Source of the DNA: a virus
Strand: one strand, 5' to 3'
IMG/VR virus record: IMGVR_UViG_3300035698_004593
Coordinates: 1 to 54,123 of that record
Length of the DNA: 54,123 nucleotides
The position numbers and the translations under genes were made by a program. Of this stretch, positions 1 through 6,624 are shown in pieces. Position 1 is the first letter of the stretch; every line of letters starts with the position of its first letter. The notes under the pieces were generated by a model. That model was not told the DNA's origin and made no database searches. It saw only the letters and a list, made by a program, of their open reading frames with translations.

Positions 1-127
1 CTGGTGGCTCGACGTTCATCGCAGAGACATCGGCGGCGGCGGACGACGTTGCCACCTCTGGACAAATATGGGTCAAGAATAACGATCCAAATGATTTAAT
101 GTTCACGGACGGCGATGGACATGATTA
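1..127. repeat. Circular-contig overlap, left copy
   Basis: The first 127 bases are identical to the last 127 (53997-54123). The repeat lies inside one open reading frame and has no feature of its own. A length of 127 matches a common maximal assembler k-mer, so I read it as an assembly overlap of a closed circle and not as a biological terminal repeat. The unique genome is therefore 53,996 bp. Confidence 0.93.
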
Positions 128-908
128 TGTGCTCGCCCCGACGGTCCAGAAATCCTACACGATGGGCAGAACGTCAGCTGGCATATCGTATCTGGCCGGG
201 TTTTACGAAGCGCCCGCGACAGATGCGAACCTTGAAAATGGGGGCGCCGCAGCTCAAACGCTAGGCACGGCAAACATATCATATGCGGCCCATGCGTTTC
301 TCGTTGCGGCGGAAGCAGGGGCGTCAAGTGGAGGCACGTCTGGCACCGCCAAGATAACCGTGACCGGAACGTCAATAACTGATTTAGGTGTACGCAACGC
401 TTCCGGGTCAGAGATCGTCGTGGCCGACGTGGAAGCGATGACGACAGACGCATATTATGAAACGACGCTAAAATGGATCGGTCAGGTAACGTACACTATC
501 GCGGCCACTGTAGACGACACCGCGTTCACCGCCGATTTTAATTATGGATTTTGCAAGTACGAAGATTTTGCAGACAGAAATTTTGTCTTCCGAGAAGTTG
601 AGTGTGTTGGACGTGCAAACGCGGCAAATGGGACATTCAATATAGAAGTGTTCCACCACTCGTCTGCCGGGTGGACATATTCGGTGGACGCATTTGTCCC
701 AGGGGGCACCCAGTTGCTTAATATGAATACAATCCACGACACGGAGATTGCCACGGCGGCAAACCAACCGATTGCGTTTAAGCGGATAGGGATGTCTACG
801 GCCATTTCTGGAGCTGTGGCGGACGGGCTTGTCGTGAAGGTGACGACGGGGGCCGCAAACCAACTCGATTATCTCAATGTGCACGTTGGTGTGAGATTAG
901 CATCTTAA
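3..908 (+). CDS. C-terminal part of signal-peptide fibre/structural protein (continues from 52898)
   Basis: This frame is open from base 3, and the junction codons match those at the right edge, so it is the C-terminal part of the gene starting at 52898. The joined protein is 668 aa. The C-terminal 270 residues are rich in Ala, Gly, Thr and Ser with alternating beta-strand patterns and no recognised catalytic motif. This fits a trimeric fibre or appendage tip. It sits after the NHL-propeller gene and before the lysis genes, the usual place for host-recognition proteins. The internal ATG at 99 is not needed as a start. The role is inferred from position and composition. Confidence 0.8.
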   Translation, partial: GGSTFIAETSAAADDVATSGQIWVKNNDPNDLMFTDGDGHDYVLAPTVQKSYTMGRTSAGISYLAGFYEAPATDANLENGGAAAQTLGTANISYAAHAFLVAAEAGASSGGTSGTAKITVTGTSITDLGVRNASGSEIVVADVEAMTTDAYYETTLKWIGQVTYTIAATVDDTAFTADFNYGFCKYEDFADRNFVFREVECVGRANAANGTFNIEVFHHSSAGWTYSVDAFVPGGTQLLNMNTIHDTEIATAANQPIAFKRIGMSTAISGAVADGLVVKVTTGAANQLDYLNVHVGVRLAS

Positions 909-916
909 CAGATTGA

Positions 917-946
917 TTGACGCAGAACCCTAATCCGTGGTATACT
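917..946 (+). promoter_or_regulatory. Sigma-70-like promoter for lysis genes
   Basis: TTGACG (917-922), 18-bp spacer, TATACT (941-946). It lies 9 bases after the fibre stop codon and 45 bases before the start at 992. The match to consensus is strong, so the lysis region can be transcribed independently of the tail operon. Confidence 0.75.
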
Positions 947-991
947 ATAAGCGGAGAGCTTGAAACCGAAACCAAAACCGGGAGGTCTAGT

Positions 992-1393
992 ATGAAAAAT
1001 GTTGCGTTGATAATGATGGTTCTAGCGGTTGGCATGATGGCTATGGCCGTCGAACCTATGCCGGTGGAACCCGCCGAGTCCGTGGTTGTTGGCACGTTCA
1101 CGCCGACTGAGGACGGATTTGTGTTGGAGGACTGCACGAACAGCCTCGAGTTGGTTGTGATTAACAATAACAGCCAATCCGTATTTCTTGTCAGCGATGG
1201 CGAAATGCAGATGCTCATGGAGGATAGGTCAGCGATTGTCCGAACTGCTATCGCATCTCTATGCTCGTTGCTGAGCGCATCTGATGTCTATAGTTTCGGG
1301 GATCAGTCCGTGACCTGGAATCACGTAACCGAAGTGCCGGAGATTGAGATTAGCGAAGGCGAGGGTGAAGGCGAAAATAATGGACGCGATTGA
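992..1393 (+). CDS. Secreted hypothetical protein with signal peptide
   Basis: A 133-aa protein that I do not recognise. Residues 1-19 (Met-Lys-Asn, then a hydrophobic core rich in Met, Leu and Ala) form a clear Sec signal peptide with a plausible cleavage after Ala-Met-Ala. The mature part is acidic and ends in a Gly-Glu-rich tail (GEGEGEN). The start at 992 has the ribosome site GGGAGG about 9 bases upstream; the frame is open further upstream but lacks a comparable site. The 3' end overlaps the lysozyme start by 14 bases. Being translationally joined to lysozyme, it may act in the envelope during lysis, but this is inference. Confidence 0.7.
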   Translation: MKNVALIMMVLAVGMMAMAVEPMPVEPAESVVVGTFTPTEDGFVLEDCTNSLELVVINNNSQSVFLVSDGEMQMLMEDRSAIVRTAIASLCSLLSASDVYSFGDQSVTWNHVTEVPEIEISEGEGEGENNGRD

Positions 1394-1814
1394 CATAGCA
1401 CGGGAAATGATTAAGCGCCACGAGGGGTTAAGGCTAGGGCCGTATCGAGACACCCGCGGGAAGTTGACTATTGGTTACGGACGTAACCTCGATGATGTAG
1501 GTATTTGGGAAGACGAAGCCGAGCTAATGCTAAAAAACAGCATGGCTGTCTCGGTAGCGGATATCCATAGGATAGTGCCTACTTTTGATTCGTTGTGTTT
1601 GGCGAGACAGGTAGTCTTGATCAATATGTCTTACCAGTTTGGGTACGTGCGATTGATGCGTTTTGAAAAGATGCTTATCGCTCTTGCGAACAACGATTTT
1701 CACAAGGCGGCTCTGGAAATGTTGGATAGTGATTGGGCGCGAACTGCAACGCGCCGACGCGCCACAGAACTTGCCGAGATTATGGAAACTGGCAAGTTGC
1801 GACAACGCACTTGA
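1380..1814 (+). CDS. Endolysin, T4-type lysozyme (GH24)
   Basis: A 144-aa muramidase that cleaves the MurNAc-GlcNAc bond of peptidoglycan. The family's catalytic triad is visible with T4 spacing: Glu15 in RHEG, Asp24 in YRDT, and Thr30 in the LTIGYGRN motif (Glu to Asp 9, Asp to Thr 6, as in T4 E11/D20/T26). There is no signal peptide or SAR anchor at the N terminus, so export should need a holin. I chose the start at 1380 because it puts the triad near the N terminus as in the family. It overlaps the secreted protein upstream, and its end abuts the promoter at 1811. Confidence 0.93.
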   Translation: MDAIDIAREMIKRHEGLRLGPYRDTRGKLTIGYGRNLDDVGIWEDEAELMLKNSMAVSVADIHRIVPTFDSLCLARQVVLINMSYQFGYVRLMRFEKMLIALANNDFHKAALEMLDSDWARTATRRRATELAEIMETGKLRQRT

Positions 1815-1839
1815 CAAACCGGAACAATGAGCGTATAGT
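1811..1839 (+). promoter_or_regulatory. Consensus sigma-70 promoter
   Basis: TTGACA (1811-1816), a 17-bp spacer and TATAGT (1834-1839). The -35 is a full consensus match and the -10 differs at one position. It overlaps the lysozyme stop codon. The predicted start is near 1846, about 5 bases before the tRNA-like cloverleaf, so the first product of this promoter is that RNA. Confidence 0.85.
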
Positions 1840-1850
1840 AAAAGCTGAAC

Positions 1851-1921
1851 AGCGGGATCGACTAACGCTAGGTCGCCGGGACTGTCCCCCGGAAGCGCAG
1901 GTTGAACTCCTGCACCCGCTA
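1851..1921 (+). tRNA. tRNA-like cloverleaf (non-canonical, UGU in anticodon position)
   Basis: The 71 nt fold as a cloverleaf by eye: acceptor 1851-1857 with 1914-1920 (6 of 7 pairs), D-stem CGAC/GTCG (1859-1862, 1872-1875), anticodon stem CCGGG/CCCGG (1876-1880, 1888-1892), T-stem GCAGG/CCTGC (1897-1901, 1909-1913) with 7-nt loop TTGAACT. The discriminator is A and CCA is not encoded. The oddities are serious: the anticodon loop ACTGTCC has C instead of U at position 33, the D-loop lacks GG, and loop position 56 is G rather than C. It could be a degenerate tRNA (Thr by anticodon), a tRNA mimic, or a small RNA. The consensus promoter just upstream favours expression. Confidence 0.5.
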
Positions 1922-1939
1922 CAAAGTTTGGAGAGTGAT

Positions 1940-2056
1940 ATGAGCACAGTAACACCGCCGCTAGTATTCAAGGTTGCGGGCGAACACGCGAGACTCTTGC
2001 GCGAATGGAGCAAGCGGGGATTTGCTTCCCGAAGAAAGTTTGGGGGATTGACATGA
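1940..2056 (+). CDS. Small hypothetical protein
   Basis: A 38-aa basic ORF with GGAGAG 5 bases before its ATG. It directly follows the tRNA-like element and overlaps the start of the holin candidate by 4 bases (ATGA), an arrangement typical of coupled phage genes. No domain is recognisable. It could simply be a leader cistron for the holin. Confidence 0.45.
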   Translation: MSTVTPPLVFKVAGEHARLLREWSKRGFASRRKFGGLT

Positions 2057-2310
2057 ACGGGCCGCAACCGAAACGCCAAATCAAAAAGAAGATGACCGTG
2101 CGCAGCGGTATTGTCGCCGCGCTGTACGCGATACTGTTTTTCGGCGCGAAACTTCTCGACAGGGAATTGTCGCCGGAAGTCACGGCGATGTTGTCCCCGT
2201 TCTTCACGGGCCTTGCGTGCGCCATCGTAAAGGCTGTGAACAAGCGGTATTACAAATGGCTTGCCACCCTTGACTCAGGGTTTGTGGACTTGCCGGGAGC
2301 GGACCTATGA
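2053..2310 (+). CDS. Putative holin (two-helix membrane protein)
   Basis: An 85-aa protein with a basic N terminus (about residues 1-16) and two hydrophobic segments, roughly residues 18-36 (SGIVAALYAILFFGAKLL) and 43-64, followed by a short charged end. Size, topology and location between lysozyme and a lipoprotein fit a class II holin that opens the inner membrane for the endolysin. No sequence family is recognised. The ATG at 2053 overlaps the stop codon of the preceding small ORF. Its 3' end overlaps the lipoprotein start. Confidence 0.6.
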   Translation: MNGPQPKRQIKKKMTVRSGIVAALYAILFFGAKLLDRELSPEVTAMLSPFFTGLACAIVKAVNKRYYKWLATLDSGFVDLPGADL

Positions 2311-2714
2311 AAGCGATTAAGATCATTGCGCTGTGCTTATTTGTCCTGATGGCTTGTGGGTGTGCGCACACCAAACGCACGGTGACAACAACCAGTATGG
2401 TGCCGGTGGAAAATAGCCAGGGACAAGTGTTGCTTGACAAAGACGGCGACCCCGTGTTGGCGCAAGAAACCCTTACCACAATTGATACGGACACCGTGGT
2501 TGGGAGTACAAAACAGATACAAAAGAATGACTTTGAAATGGGAGTAAACGCAGGCGGGGATTACAAACTGGTGTCCGGCACATTGTCCGAAGACATAGAC
2601 AATTATGGATTTGATAGTGCTGTCGGAGTTGCGGGAGGCATGTGGGATTTTATGAAGTTGCTGCTTGAGCTGAAGATGCAAGCATATGGCCCTGCGCTTC
2701 TCGCTGACGAATAA
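2307..2714 (+). CDS. Outer-membrane lipoprotein, possible spanin component
   Basis: A 135-aa protein with a classic type II signal: positive start (MKAIK), hydrophobic core, and lipobox Leu-Met-Ala-Cys with Cys17 as the likely lipidated residue; a second Cys follows at 19. Lipidated small proteins next to lysozyme and holin in phages of Gram-negative hosts are often o-spanins that help fuse the two membranes. At 135 aa it is on the large side, and no i-spanin with a coiled coil is seen nearby, so the spanin role is only an inference from context. It overlaps the holin stop by 4 bases. Confidence 0.7.
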   Translation: MKAIKIIALCLFVLMACGCAHTKRTVTTTSMVPVENSQGQVLLDKDGDPVLAQETLTTIDTDTVVGSTKQIQKNDFEMGVNAGGDYKLVSGTLSEDIDNYGFDSAVGVAGGMWDFMKLLLELKMQAYGPALLADE

Positions 2715-3010
2715 ATTGAGACAATAGTCTTCCCTCCAGGAAGCACCACAGTGGCCGTCCGTTTTGTTAACTCCTTATCGGGCGGCCACACCCATTTGAA
2801 TCTTTTTGAATCTGAACCCGGACTCAATCCGGCACTAGGATTCCCCTGGGGCCTATATAATACCTTCTTTTATAGCGGCCACATCCATACCATCCCGACG
2901 GCTGTTCGCAGCCAGTCGCCCCCGCGTCTTTCGGGGCGCGGATATAGTATAACGCTGAGGTTTTCGCGCCTCAGTCCGTCCCCGCCAGGTCCACTAGGCG
3001 GGGATTTTTC
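2715..3010 (+). ncRNA. Structured non-coding region with five or more hairpins
   Basis: There is no convincing coding sequence between the lipoprotein stop and 3121. Inverted repeats follow each other closely: 2751-2761 with 2779-2789 (11 bp, one G-U), 2818-2832 (CCGGA/TCCGG), 2900-2913 (GGCTG/CAGCC closed by a TTCG tetraloop), 2917-2922 with 2933-2938 (CGCCCC/GGGGCG), 2955-2974 (CTGAGG/CCTCAG), then the terminator at 2979-3009. This density suggests a folded RNA, either a separate ncRNA or a protected 3' end of the late transcript. I saw no clear promoter of its own. Confidence 0.5.
2979..3009 (+). terminator. Rho-independent terminator of the rightward late/lysis transcript
   Basis: The 8-bp stem TCCCCGCC / GGCGGGGA with a 10-nt loop is followed at once by TTTTT. 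It lies after the last lysis gene and is the best intrinsic terminator in the window. Confidence 0.85.
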
Positions 3011-3057
3011 TGTCCAATCTCACAATAGTCAATGATACCAGTGCTTTTATGACACGA

Positions 3058-3075
3058 AATTATTTCAAAATAATT
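3058..3075. promoter_or_regulatory. AT-rich palindrome, candidate operator
   Basis: AATTATTT-CA-AAATAATT is a perfect 8-bp inverted repeat with a 2-bp centre, 46 bp upstream of the gene at 3122 and just before a TACAAT hexamer (3100-3105). A site for a dimeric regulator is plausible; the small ribbon-helix-helix-like protein at 3502 is the nearest candidate. A well-spaced -35 for the TACAAT is not evident. Confidence 0.35.
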
Positions 3076-3121
3076 GCAGAAAAAGCTTGACTTTTGGGGT
3101 ACAATACTGGAGGGTACGACA

Positions 3122-3505
3122 ATGACCAATGGAAACTGGATTGACGGAACAGGCGACATTGTGACAGGCGACACGATCAGATTCACCGAGGCAGTTTATG
3201 GCGGTTCGTTTCGCAAGCCCAAATTTCTTGGCGACCGCACTATCATAGCGCATGTAGACAAGGATAGTTACGGAGCCGAAAAACAACAGCACACATTTTC
3301 GATCACAGTGCTTGAGTGCGAAGGATACGAGCCAATTGCTGTTGGAAAAAAGACGCGCCGAAAAGGGCGGAATATTTATCGCAACGGCACGGAGCGTCAG
3401 TTATGGGAGGATGAATCAGAGCGCGGGGTTGAAGCCGATTGTAAGCACGCGCGCGGTGACTTTGCTCGACACGAGCGGGCCTGTAAACTGGGGCTGGTGA
3501 CATGA
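3122..3505 (+). CDS. Hypothetical protein
   Basis: A 127-aa soluble protein with a GTGDIVTGDTIRF segment near the N terminus that suggests a small beta-barrel, and a charged C-terminal half with Cys and His. I do not recognise a family. The start at 3122 is preceded by GGAGGG at about 8 bases. It ends 4 bases inside the next ORF. The gene sits downstream of the terminator at 2979-3009, so it needs its own promoter. Confidence 0.6.
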   Translation: MTNGNWIDGTGDIVTGDTIRFTEAVYGGSFRKPKFLGDRTIIAHVDKDSYGAEKQQHTFSITVLECEGYEPIAVGKKTRRKGRNIYRNGTERQLWEDESERGVEADCKHARGDFARHERACKLGLVT

Positions 3506-3675
3506 GCAAAGACAGAAAAAAGATGGGGCGACCTCGAATGTATGAGGCCGCCATGCAGAAACGCATGGTCTATCTTGCGCCTGAGCACGTGACCGAAGCG
3601 GAACGGGTTGGGGGCACGGTAGCGAAAGGTATCCGGCGCGTCCTAGAAATGTCTAGGGATCGGGCGCAGGACTAA
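3502..3675 (+). CDS. Small putative DNA-binding protein (ribbon-helix-helix-like)
   Basis: A 57-aa basic protein: a Lys/Arg-rich N terminus with GRPR, then a short strand (KRMVYL) followed by two predicted helices. This is the general layout of Arc/CopG ribbon-helix-helix repressors. It overlaps the previous gene by 4 bases (ATGA). Its stop codon abuts the stop of the convergent integrase at 3676. It may regulate integration genes or act as an excision factor; neither is shown by the sequence. Confidence 0.5.
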   Translation: MSKDRKKMGRPRMYEAAMQKRMVYLAPEHVTEAERVGGTVAKGIRRVLEMSRDRAQD

Positions 3676-4722
3676 TCACTCTACCGCGTTCACGTCATCG
3701 GCGCTCGTGGTGACGTGGACATAGCCCTCTGTGGTCCCGATCCCCGCATGACCTAGCAGCGATTGAATCTTGACCAGCGGGACCCCCGCCTGGGCGAGCC
3801 GTGACGCGAACGTGTGGCGCAAGGTGTGGAGCGTTGCGCCTTTGATATTGGCGTTGCGGCATATATTCGAGAACAGCCCCGCCGCCCAAAACCTGTACCC
3901 ATCGCCTACTCGAGGATTGTCCGGGGCGATGACGTGTGAATCACCCTGCTCCCTGAATTCTTTGGCCAGAGGTAATAGTCTCTTGTGGACCGGGATAACC
4001 CTATCCTTGCCGCTCTTTGGGTTCCAGCCTGGTTCAGCACGGACAACAATCTCGTAGCCATCGGCCCCAACGCGGCGAAACCAGTCCCAGCGCATAGCGT
4101 CAATCTCGCCATAGCGCAGACCGGCGTATAGCCCTAGCAAGACAATGCGATGTGCGTCTGTTGAATGATACTTGGCCTCTTCGACAAGCCTATCCACTTC
4201 GGCCTTCTCGAGGATGCGATGTTCGCTGGCAACCACATTCAGCTTCGTGATTTTCGAGAATGGCCGGTAGTTAACCAGGTCTTCTCTGAACGCCCATCCG
4301 CACACGCCGGCCAACTGTGTGACATATTGGTTCACGGTCGCCGCCTTCAGTCCATTGTATAGCAGCACCCGCCGAAACTCAGTGATATGGCCGCGCGTGA
4401 TATCCGATACGGGAATGTCGGCAAACGCCGTCCATTGGCGGACAACGTTCTCGCGCCCTCGGATGGTGCGCTGTCCGGCGTTGGGGACTAGAACGCACCA
4501 GGACTCATACAGGTCCGCCATAGTCGGCCCACAGCCCCTCAGCGCACGTTGCTCTGCTTCGCGGCGCATATCAACCACGATACGCTCTGCTAGGGGCTTT
4601 GACGTGACCGGGCGCCCGTGGGAATCCTTGAGCGTTATCTGGCTGCGCTTCCCGTCCTCGACAACATCCGCTTGATACGATTTGCGGTCAGGTCGTTTCT
4701 TGACTAGGCTTATTCTACTCAT
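3676..4722 (-). CDS. int: Tyrosine-family site-specific integrase
   Basis: A 348-aa phage integrase that catalyses recombination between attP and attB. An N-terminal arm-binding region (about 1-65) is followed by a SAM-like core-binding domain (66-165) and the catalytic domain (166-348). Visible catalytic residues are Arg203 (GLRYGE), Lys239, His299-x-x-Arg302 (HTLRH), His325 (LLGHAG) and nucleophile Tyr334 (TEGYVHV); the set is complete. It is the last gene of the leftward operon and starts within the stop of the upstream coiled-coil gene (ATGA overlap, 4719-4722), with GGAGGG as ribosome site. An attP core could not be identified without host sequence. Confidence 0.95.
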   Translation of the reverse strand: MSRISLVKKRPDRKSYQADVVEDGKRSQITLKDSHGRPVTSKPLAERIVVDMRREAEQRALRGCGPTMADLYESWCVLVPNAGQRTIRGRENVVRQWTAFADIPVSDITRGHITEFRRVLLYNGLKAATVNQYVTQLAGVCGWAFREDLVNYRPFSKITKLNVVASEHRILEKAEVDRLVEEAKYHSTDAHRIVLLGLYAGLRYGEIDAMRWDWFRRVGADGYEIVVRAEPGWNPKSGKDRVIPVHKRLLPLAKEFREQGDSHVIAPDNPRVGDGYRFWAAGLFSNICRNANIKGATLHTLRHTFASRLAQAGVPLVKIQSLLGHAGIGTTEGYVHVTTSADDVNAVE

Positions 4723-5039
4723 CCGGTCCCTCCTTTGGCTTTTCGCGCCCAGTTATTGGCTTCCACCACAAGCGTCTTCAGTTCCCCAACCTTTATTTTG
4801 CATTCGTCATTCCGCGCCGTTATGTCTGCGAGTTCAACTTCAAGTCTTGACACTCGACTCTGTAATTGGGCATAGTTGCTCGTTTTGAGAAACTCGACAT
4901 AGGATTCCAGTCCGGCATTCTCTGCCTCCAGCTCGGCGTTCTCTTCCTTCAACTCGGCATTCTCCTCCTTCAACTCCGCAATCTGCTTGTCTTTCTCGTT
5001 GATTATGTCTAGCAGGTTATCGTGGTGTTCGTCTACCAT
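4719..5039 (-). CDS. Coiled-coil hypothetical protein
   Basis: A 106-aa protein dominated by a long heptad coiled coil with repeated ELKEENAEL-type units (residues about 14-75). No catalytic motif is present. It is translationally coupled to integrase. It shares the Glu/Asn/Leu heptad style with the genes at 5052-5585 and 6097-6432, so these leftward genes may be relatives or may hetero-oligomerise. The function is unknown. Confidence 0.65.
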   Translation of the reverse strand: MVDEHHDNLLDIINEKDKQIAELKEENAELKEENAELEAENAGLESYVEFLKTSNYAQLQSRVSRLEVELADITARNDECKIKVGELKTLVVEANNWARKAKGGTG

Positions 5040-5051
5040 TTTCCTGTCCTT

Positions 5052-5585
5052 TCAGCCGTCCCACCCAGGGCGCAGCGCGTCGAGAATCAGCGCCAAGACT
5101 ATCCCCTCGTGCCAGTCCAAGTCTTGCTGTTTATCAAACAAGTCTTTGACAAGTACAAACGCCTCTTCGTTCTCCTCCTTCAGCTCCGCGTTCTCTGCCT
5201 CGAGCGCGGCGATGCGCGACCTCAAGCGATTATTTGCGGCTAAAATTGCATCATAATTATACGACAGCGCTTCATTCTGCGCGAGAAAATTAGCCTCTCT
5301 GATGCGAAATTTATCGTGTTGACGCTTAATGTCTTGCAGACATTCCCTGTGTGCGGCGTTCTTAACCTTCAATGTGGCGATGCGCTTGTCTTTAACTTCG
5401 ATGACTGTCCACACATTCGGTTCCCAATTTTCAGGGCACGGGCACGGGTCACCATCATTCGGTAGTTCGCCCCATTTCGCAGCACACGTCTGGCTCTCCT
5501 CGTTAGTGCGGTAGTTTGTGGCGTTGGCCCAACAGAGACGGCACGTCTCACAAACTCTTTCAATGCCTTTGTATTCATCAGTCAT
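5052..5585 (-). CDS. Cys-rich N-terminus plus coiled-coil protein
   Basis: A 177-aa protein. The N-terminal 50 residues contain paired cysteines (CETCRLC, then Cys and CPCP) that look metal-binding. The rest is a long coiled coil with AALEAENAELKEENEEA, matching the neighbour at 4719-5039. I chose the Met at 5585, which has a purine-rich AAAGAAA upstream and overlaps the end of the gene at 5578-5751; the frame is open further upstream but without a ribosome site. I recognise no family. Confidence 0.65.
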   Translation of the reverse strand: MTDEYKGIERVCETCRLCWANATNYRTNEESQTCAAKWGELPNDGDPCPCPENWEPNVWTVIEVKDKRIATLKVKNAAHRECLQDIKRQHDKFRIREANFLAQNEALSYNYDAILAANNRLRSRIAALEAENAELKEENEEAFVLVKDLFDKQQDLDWHEGIVLALILDALRPGWDG

Positions 5586-5751
5586 TTTCTTTCTCCGTTT
5601 CTTTCCATCTTTCACAAGCGGAACTAGCAGCACATACAAACGTCTTGTGCTTGCTGCAATAAAGCTCTCTTACAGCAGGCTTTGTTTCTGAATATTTACA
5701 TTCCCAGCAGGACATTGCTTTCCAATCTGGCATGGCCGCGAAGTCGTCCAT
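5578..5751 (-). CDS. Small Cys-rich protein
   Basis: A 57-aa ORF with CWEC near the N terminus and later Cys-Ser-Lys-His and Cys residues, a possible zinc-binding knuckle. It has a good ribosome site (AGGAGAAGGAAT before the ATG) and overlaps the start of the next leftward gene by 8 bases. The repeated hairpin lies 22 bases upstream of its start (5774-5792), as for the other hairpin-tagged genes of this operon. Confidence 0.55.
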   Translation of the reverse strand: MDDFAAMPDWKAMSCWECKYSETKPAVRELYCSKHKTFVCAASSACERWKETEKEND

Positions 5752-5773
5752 ATTCCTTCTCCTCTTGTTTCCA

Positions 5774-5792
5774 GATTCGCCCGTTGCAAATC
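5774..5792 (-). promoter_or_regulatory. Leader hairpin repeat, copy 1
   Basis: In mRNA sense this reads GATTTGC-AACGG-GCGAATC: a 7-bp stem with one G-U pair and a 5-nt loop. It sits in the leader of the gene starting at 5751. Copies 1 and 4 have GATTTGC where copies 2 and 3 have GATTCGC; the change keeps pairing as G-U, which supports an RNA role. Confidence 0.65.
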
Positions 5793-5797
5793 CGGGG

Positions 5798-6040
5798 TTA
5801 CTCTGCTTTCAGAGCATTAGCCAGCCGATCTATCATGCCGAACACAAGCTCTTTCAAGACACGGTTTTCGCACCGGGAGCTTCTTTCTTTCTCATCACGC
5901 AGCTCGCTTAAGGCCTCATCTCTCTCCCGAAGCAAATAAAGGCGATTCGCGTCCACTGCTTTTATCAGATCGACAATATCTTCATTGTCCCCCTCGAATT
6001 CACATATTCTCTCAAGCGCCTCTTCTATGCTCATGCCCAT
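5798..6040 (-). CDS. Small acidic helical protein
   Basis: An 80-aa, highly charged, helix-forming protein (Glu/Arg-rich, ending in a helix about LKELVFGMIDRLANALKAE). No family is recognised. A second Met two residues in could be the real start. The hairpin repeat copy 2 (6067-6085) is 26 bases upstream. Confidence 0.6.
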   Translation of the reverse strand: MGMSIEEALERICEFEGDNEDIVDLIKAVDANRLYLLRERDEALSELRDEKERSSRCENRVLKELVFGMIDRLANALKAE

Positions 6041-6066
6041 CGTTTATTTCCTCCGTTTCGTTTCCA

Positions 6067-6085
6067 GATTCGCCCGTTGCGAATC
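6067..6085 (-). promoter_or_regulatory. Leader hairpin repeat, copy 2
   Basis: GATTCGC-AACGG-GCGAATC in mRNA sense: perfect 7-bp stem, 5-nt loop. It lies between the genes ending at 6097 and starting at 6040. Confidence 0.65.
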
Positions 6086-6096
6086 CGGTGGCAAAC

Positions 6097-6432
6097 TTAG
6101 TCGTCGGCCCGGTATGCTGTCTCTGCGATACAACCCTGGCACTCCCCGTATTCATCAAGCATATCGCTTGACGACGGCTTTCCACAGCCAGTACATGGCA
6201 TGTCTTCGGCCAGCTCGCCCAACTCGGCTATCCGTTGCTTGAGTGCGGCGATTTCGTCATCGCGATCAAGAATTGTATCGAGTGCGACATCTAGCTCCGC
6301 GCCATCCTTCTTCAACTCCGCGACCTCTGCCTCCAGCGCGGCGACGCGTTTCCTGAACGCTATGTTATCCTCCCACAACGTAGTTTTTGGTGGTTTTGGC
6401 GCTTGTTTTGTAAATACCGGTACTGCCTTCAT
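6097..6432 (-). CDS. Coiled-coil protein with C-terminal zinc-ribbon-like motif
   Basis: A 111-aa protein. The middle is a coiled coil (VAALEAEVAELKKDGAEL and a second heptad stretch). The C-terminal 35 residues hold CTGC and, later, CQGC separated by about 20 residues, similar to DksA/TraR-type or other C4 zinc fingers, though too short to assign. Hairpin copy 3 precedes its ribosome site. Confidence 0.6.
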   Translation of the reverse strand: MKAVPVFTKQAPKPPKTTLWEDNIAFRKRVAALEAEVAELKKDGAELDVALDTILDRDDEIAALKQRIAELGELAEDMPCTGCGKPSSSDMLDEYGECQGCIAETAYRADD

Positions 6433-6453
6433 TTCTCTTTCCCTTCGTTCCCA

Positions 6454-6472
6454 GATTCGCCCGTTGCGAATC
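6454..6472 (-). promoter_or_regulatory. Leader hairpin repeat, copy 3
   Basis: Perfect copy GATTCGC-AACGG-GCGAATC. A partial second copy (6475-6488) lies directly next to it. The flanking 20 bases, up to the ATG, are nearly identical to copy 4, including the ribosome site. Confidence 0.65.
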
Positions 6473-6489
6473 TACCCGTTGCGAATTCG

Positions 6490-6603
6490 TTAAAACTCAA
6501 GTCGCGCCGTGAAGTCTCTGACCCACGCATTCCATTTGTGAGTCCCCTTGATAAACAGCGCCCGCCTAATTGCCCCGATGTATCTACTCGGTATTAGCTT
6601 CAT
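6490..6603 (-). CDS. Small basic protein, first gene of the leftward operon
   Basis: A 37-aa basic ORF rich in Arg, Lys and Trp. I place the start at 6603, downstream of hairpin copy 4 and its ribosome site, because an upstream start at 6684 would lie before the predicted transcription start of the leftward promoter. The function is unknown; a small DNA-binding role such as an excisionase would fit size and charge but is not shown. Confidence 0.5.
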   Translation of the reverse strand: MKLIPSRYIGAIRRALFIKGTHKWNAWVRDFTARLEF

Positions 6604-6624
6604 TTCTCTTTCCCTTCGTTCCCA

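Noticed and set aside
1-127. Biological direct terminal repeat
   Set aside because: Length equals a common assembler k-mer and the repeat lies mid-gene; no packaging-like features.
1733-1940. Upstream extension of the 38-aa ORF to 1733
   Set aside because: It would run through lysozyme, a strong promoter and the tRNA-like element.
3087-3105. Promoter TTGACT ... TACAAT
   Set aside because: The spacer is only 7 bases; an alternative TTGCAG gives 20. Neither is a good sigma-70 spacing.
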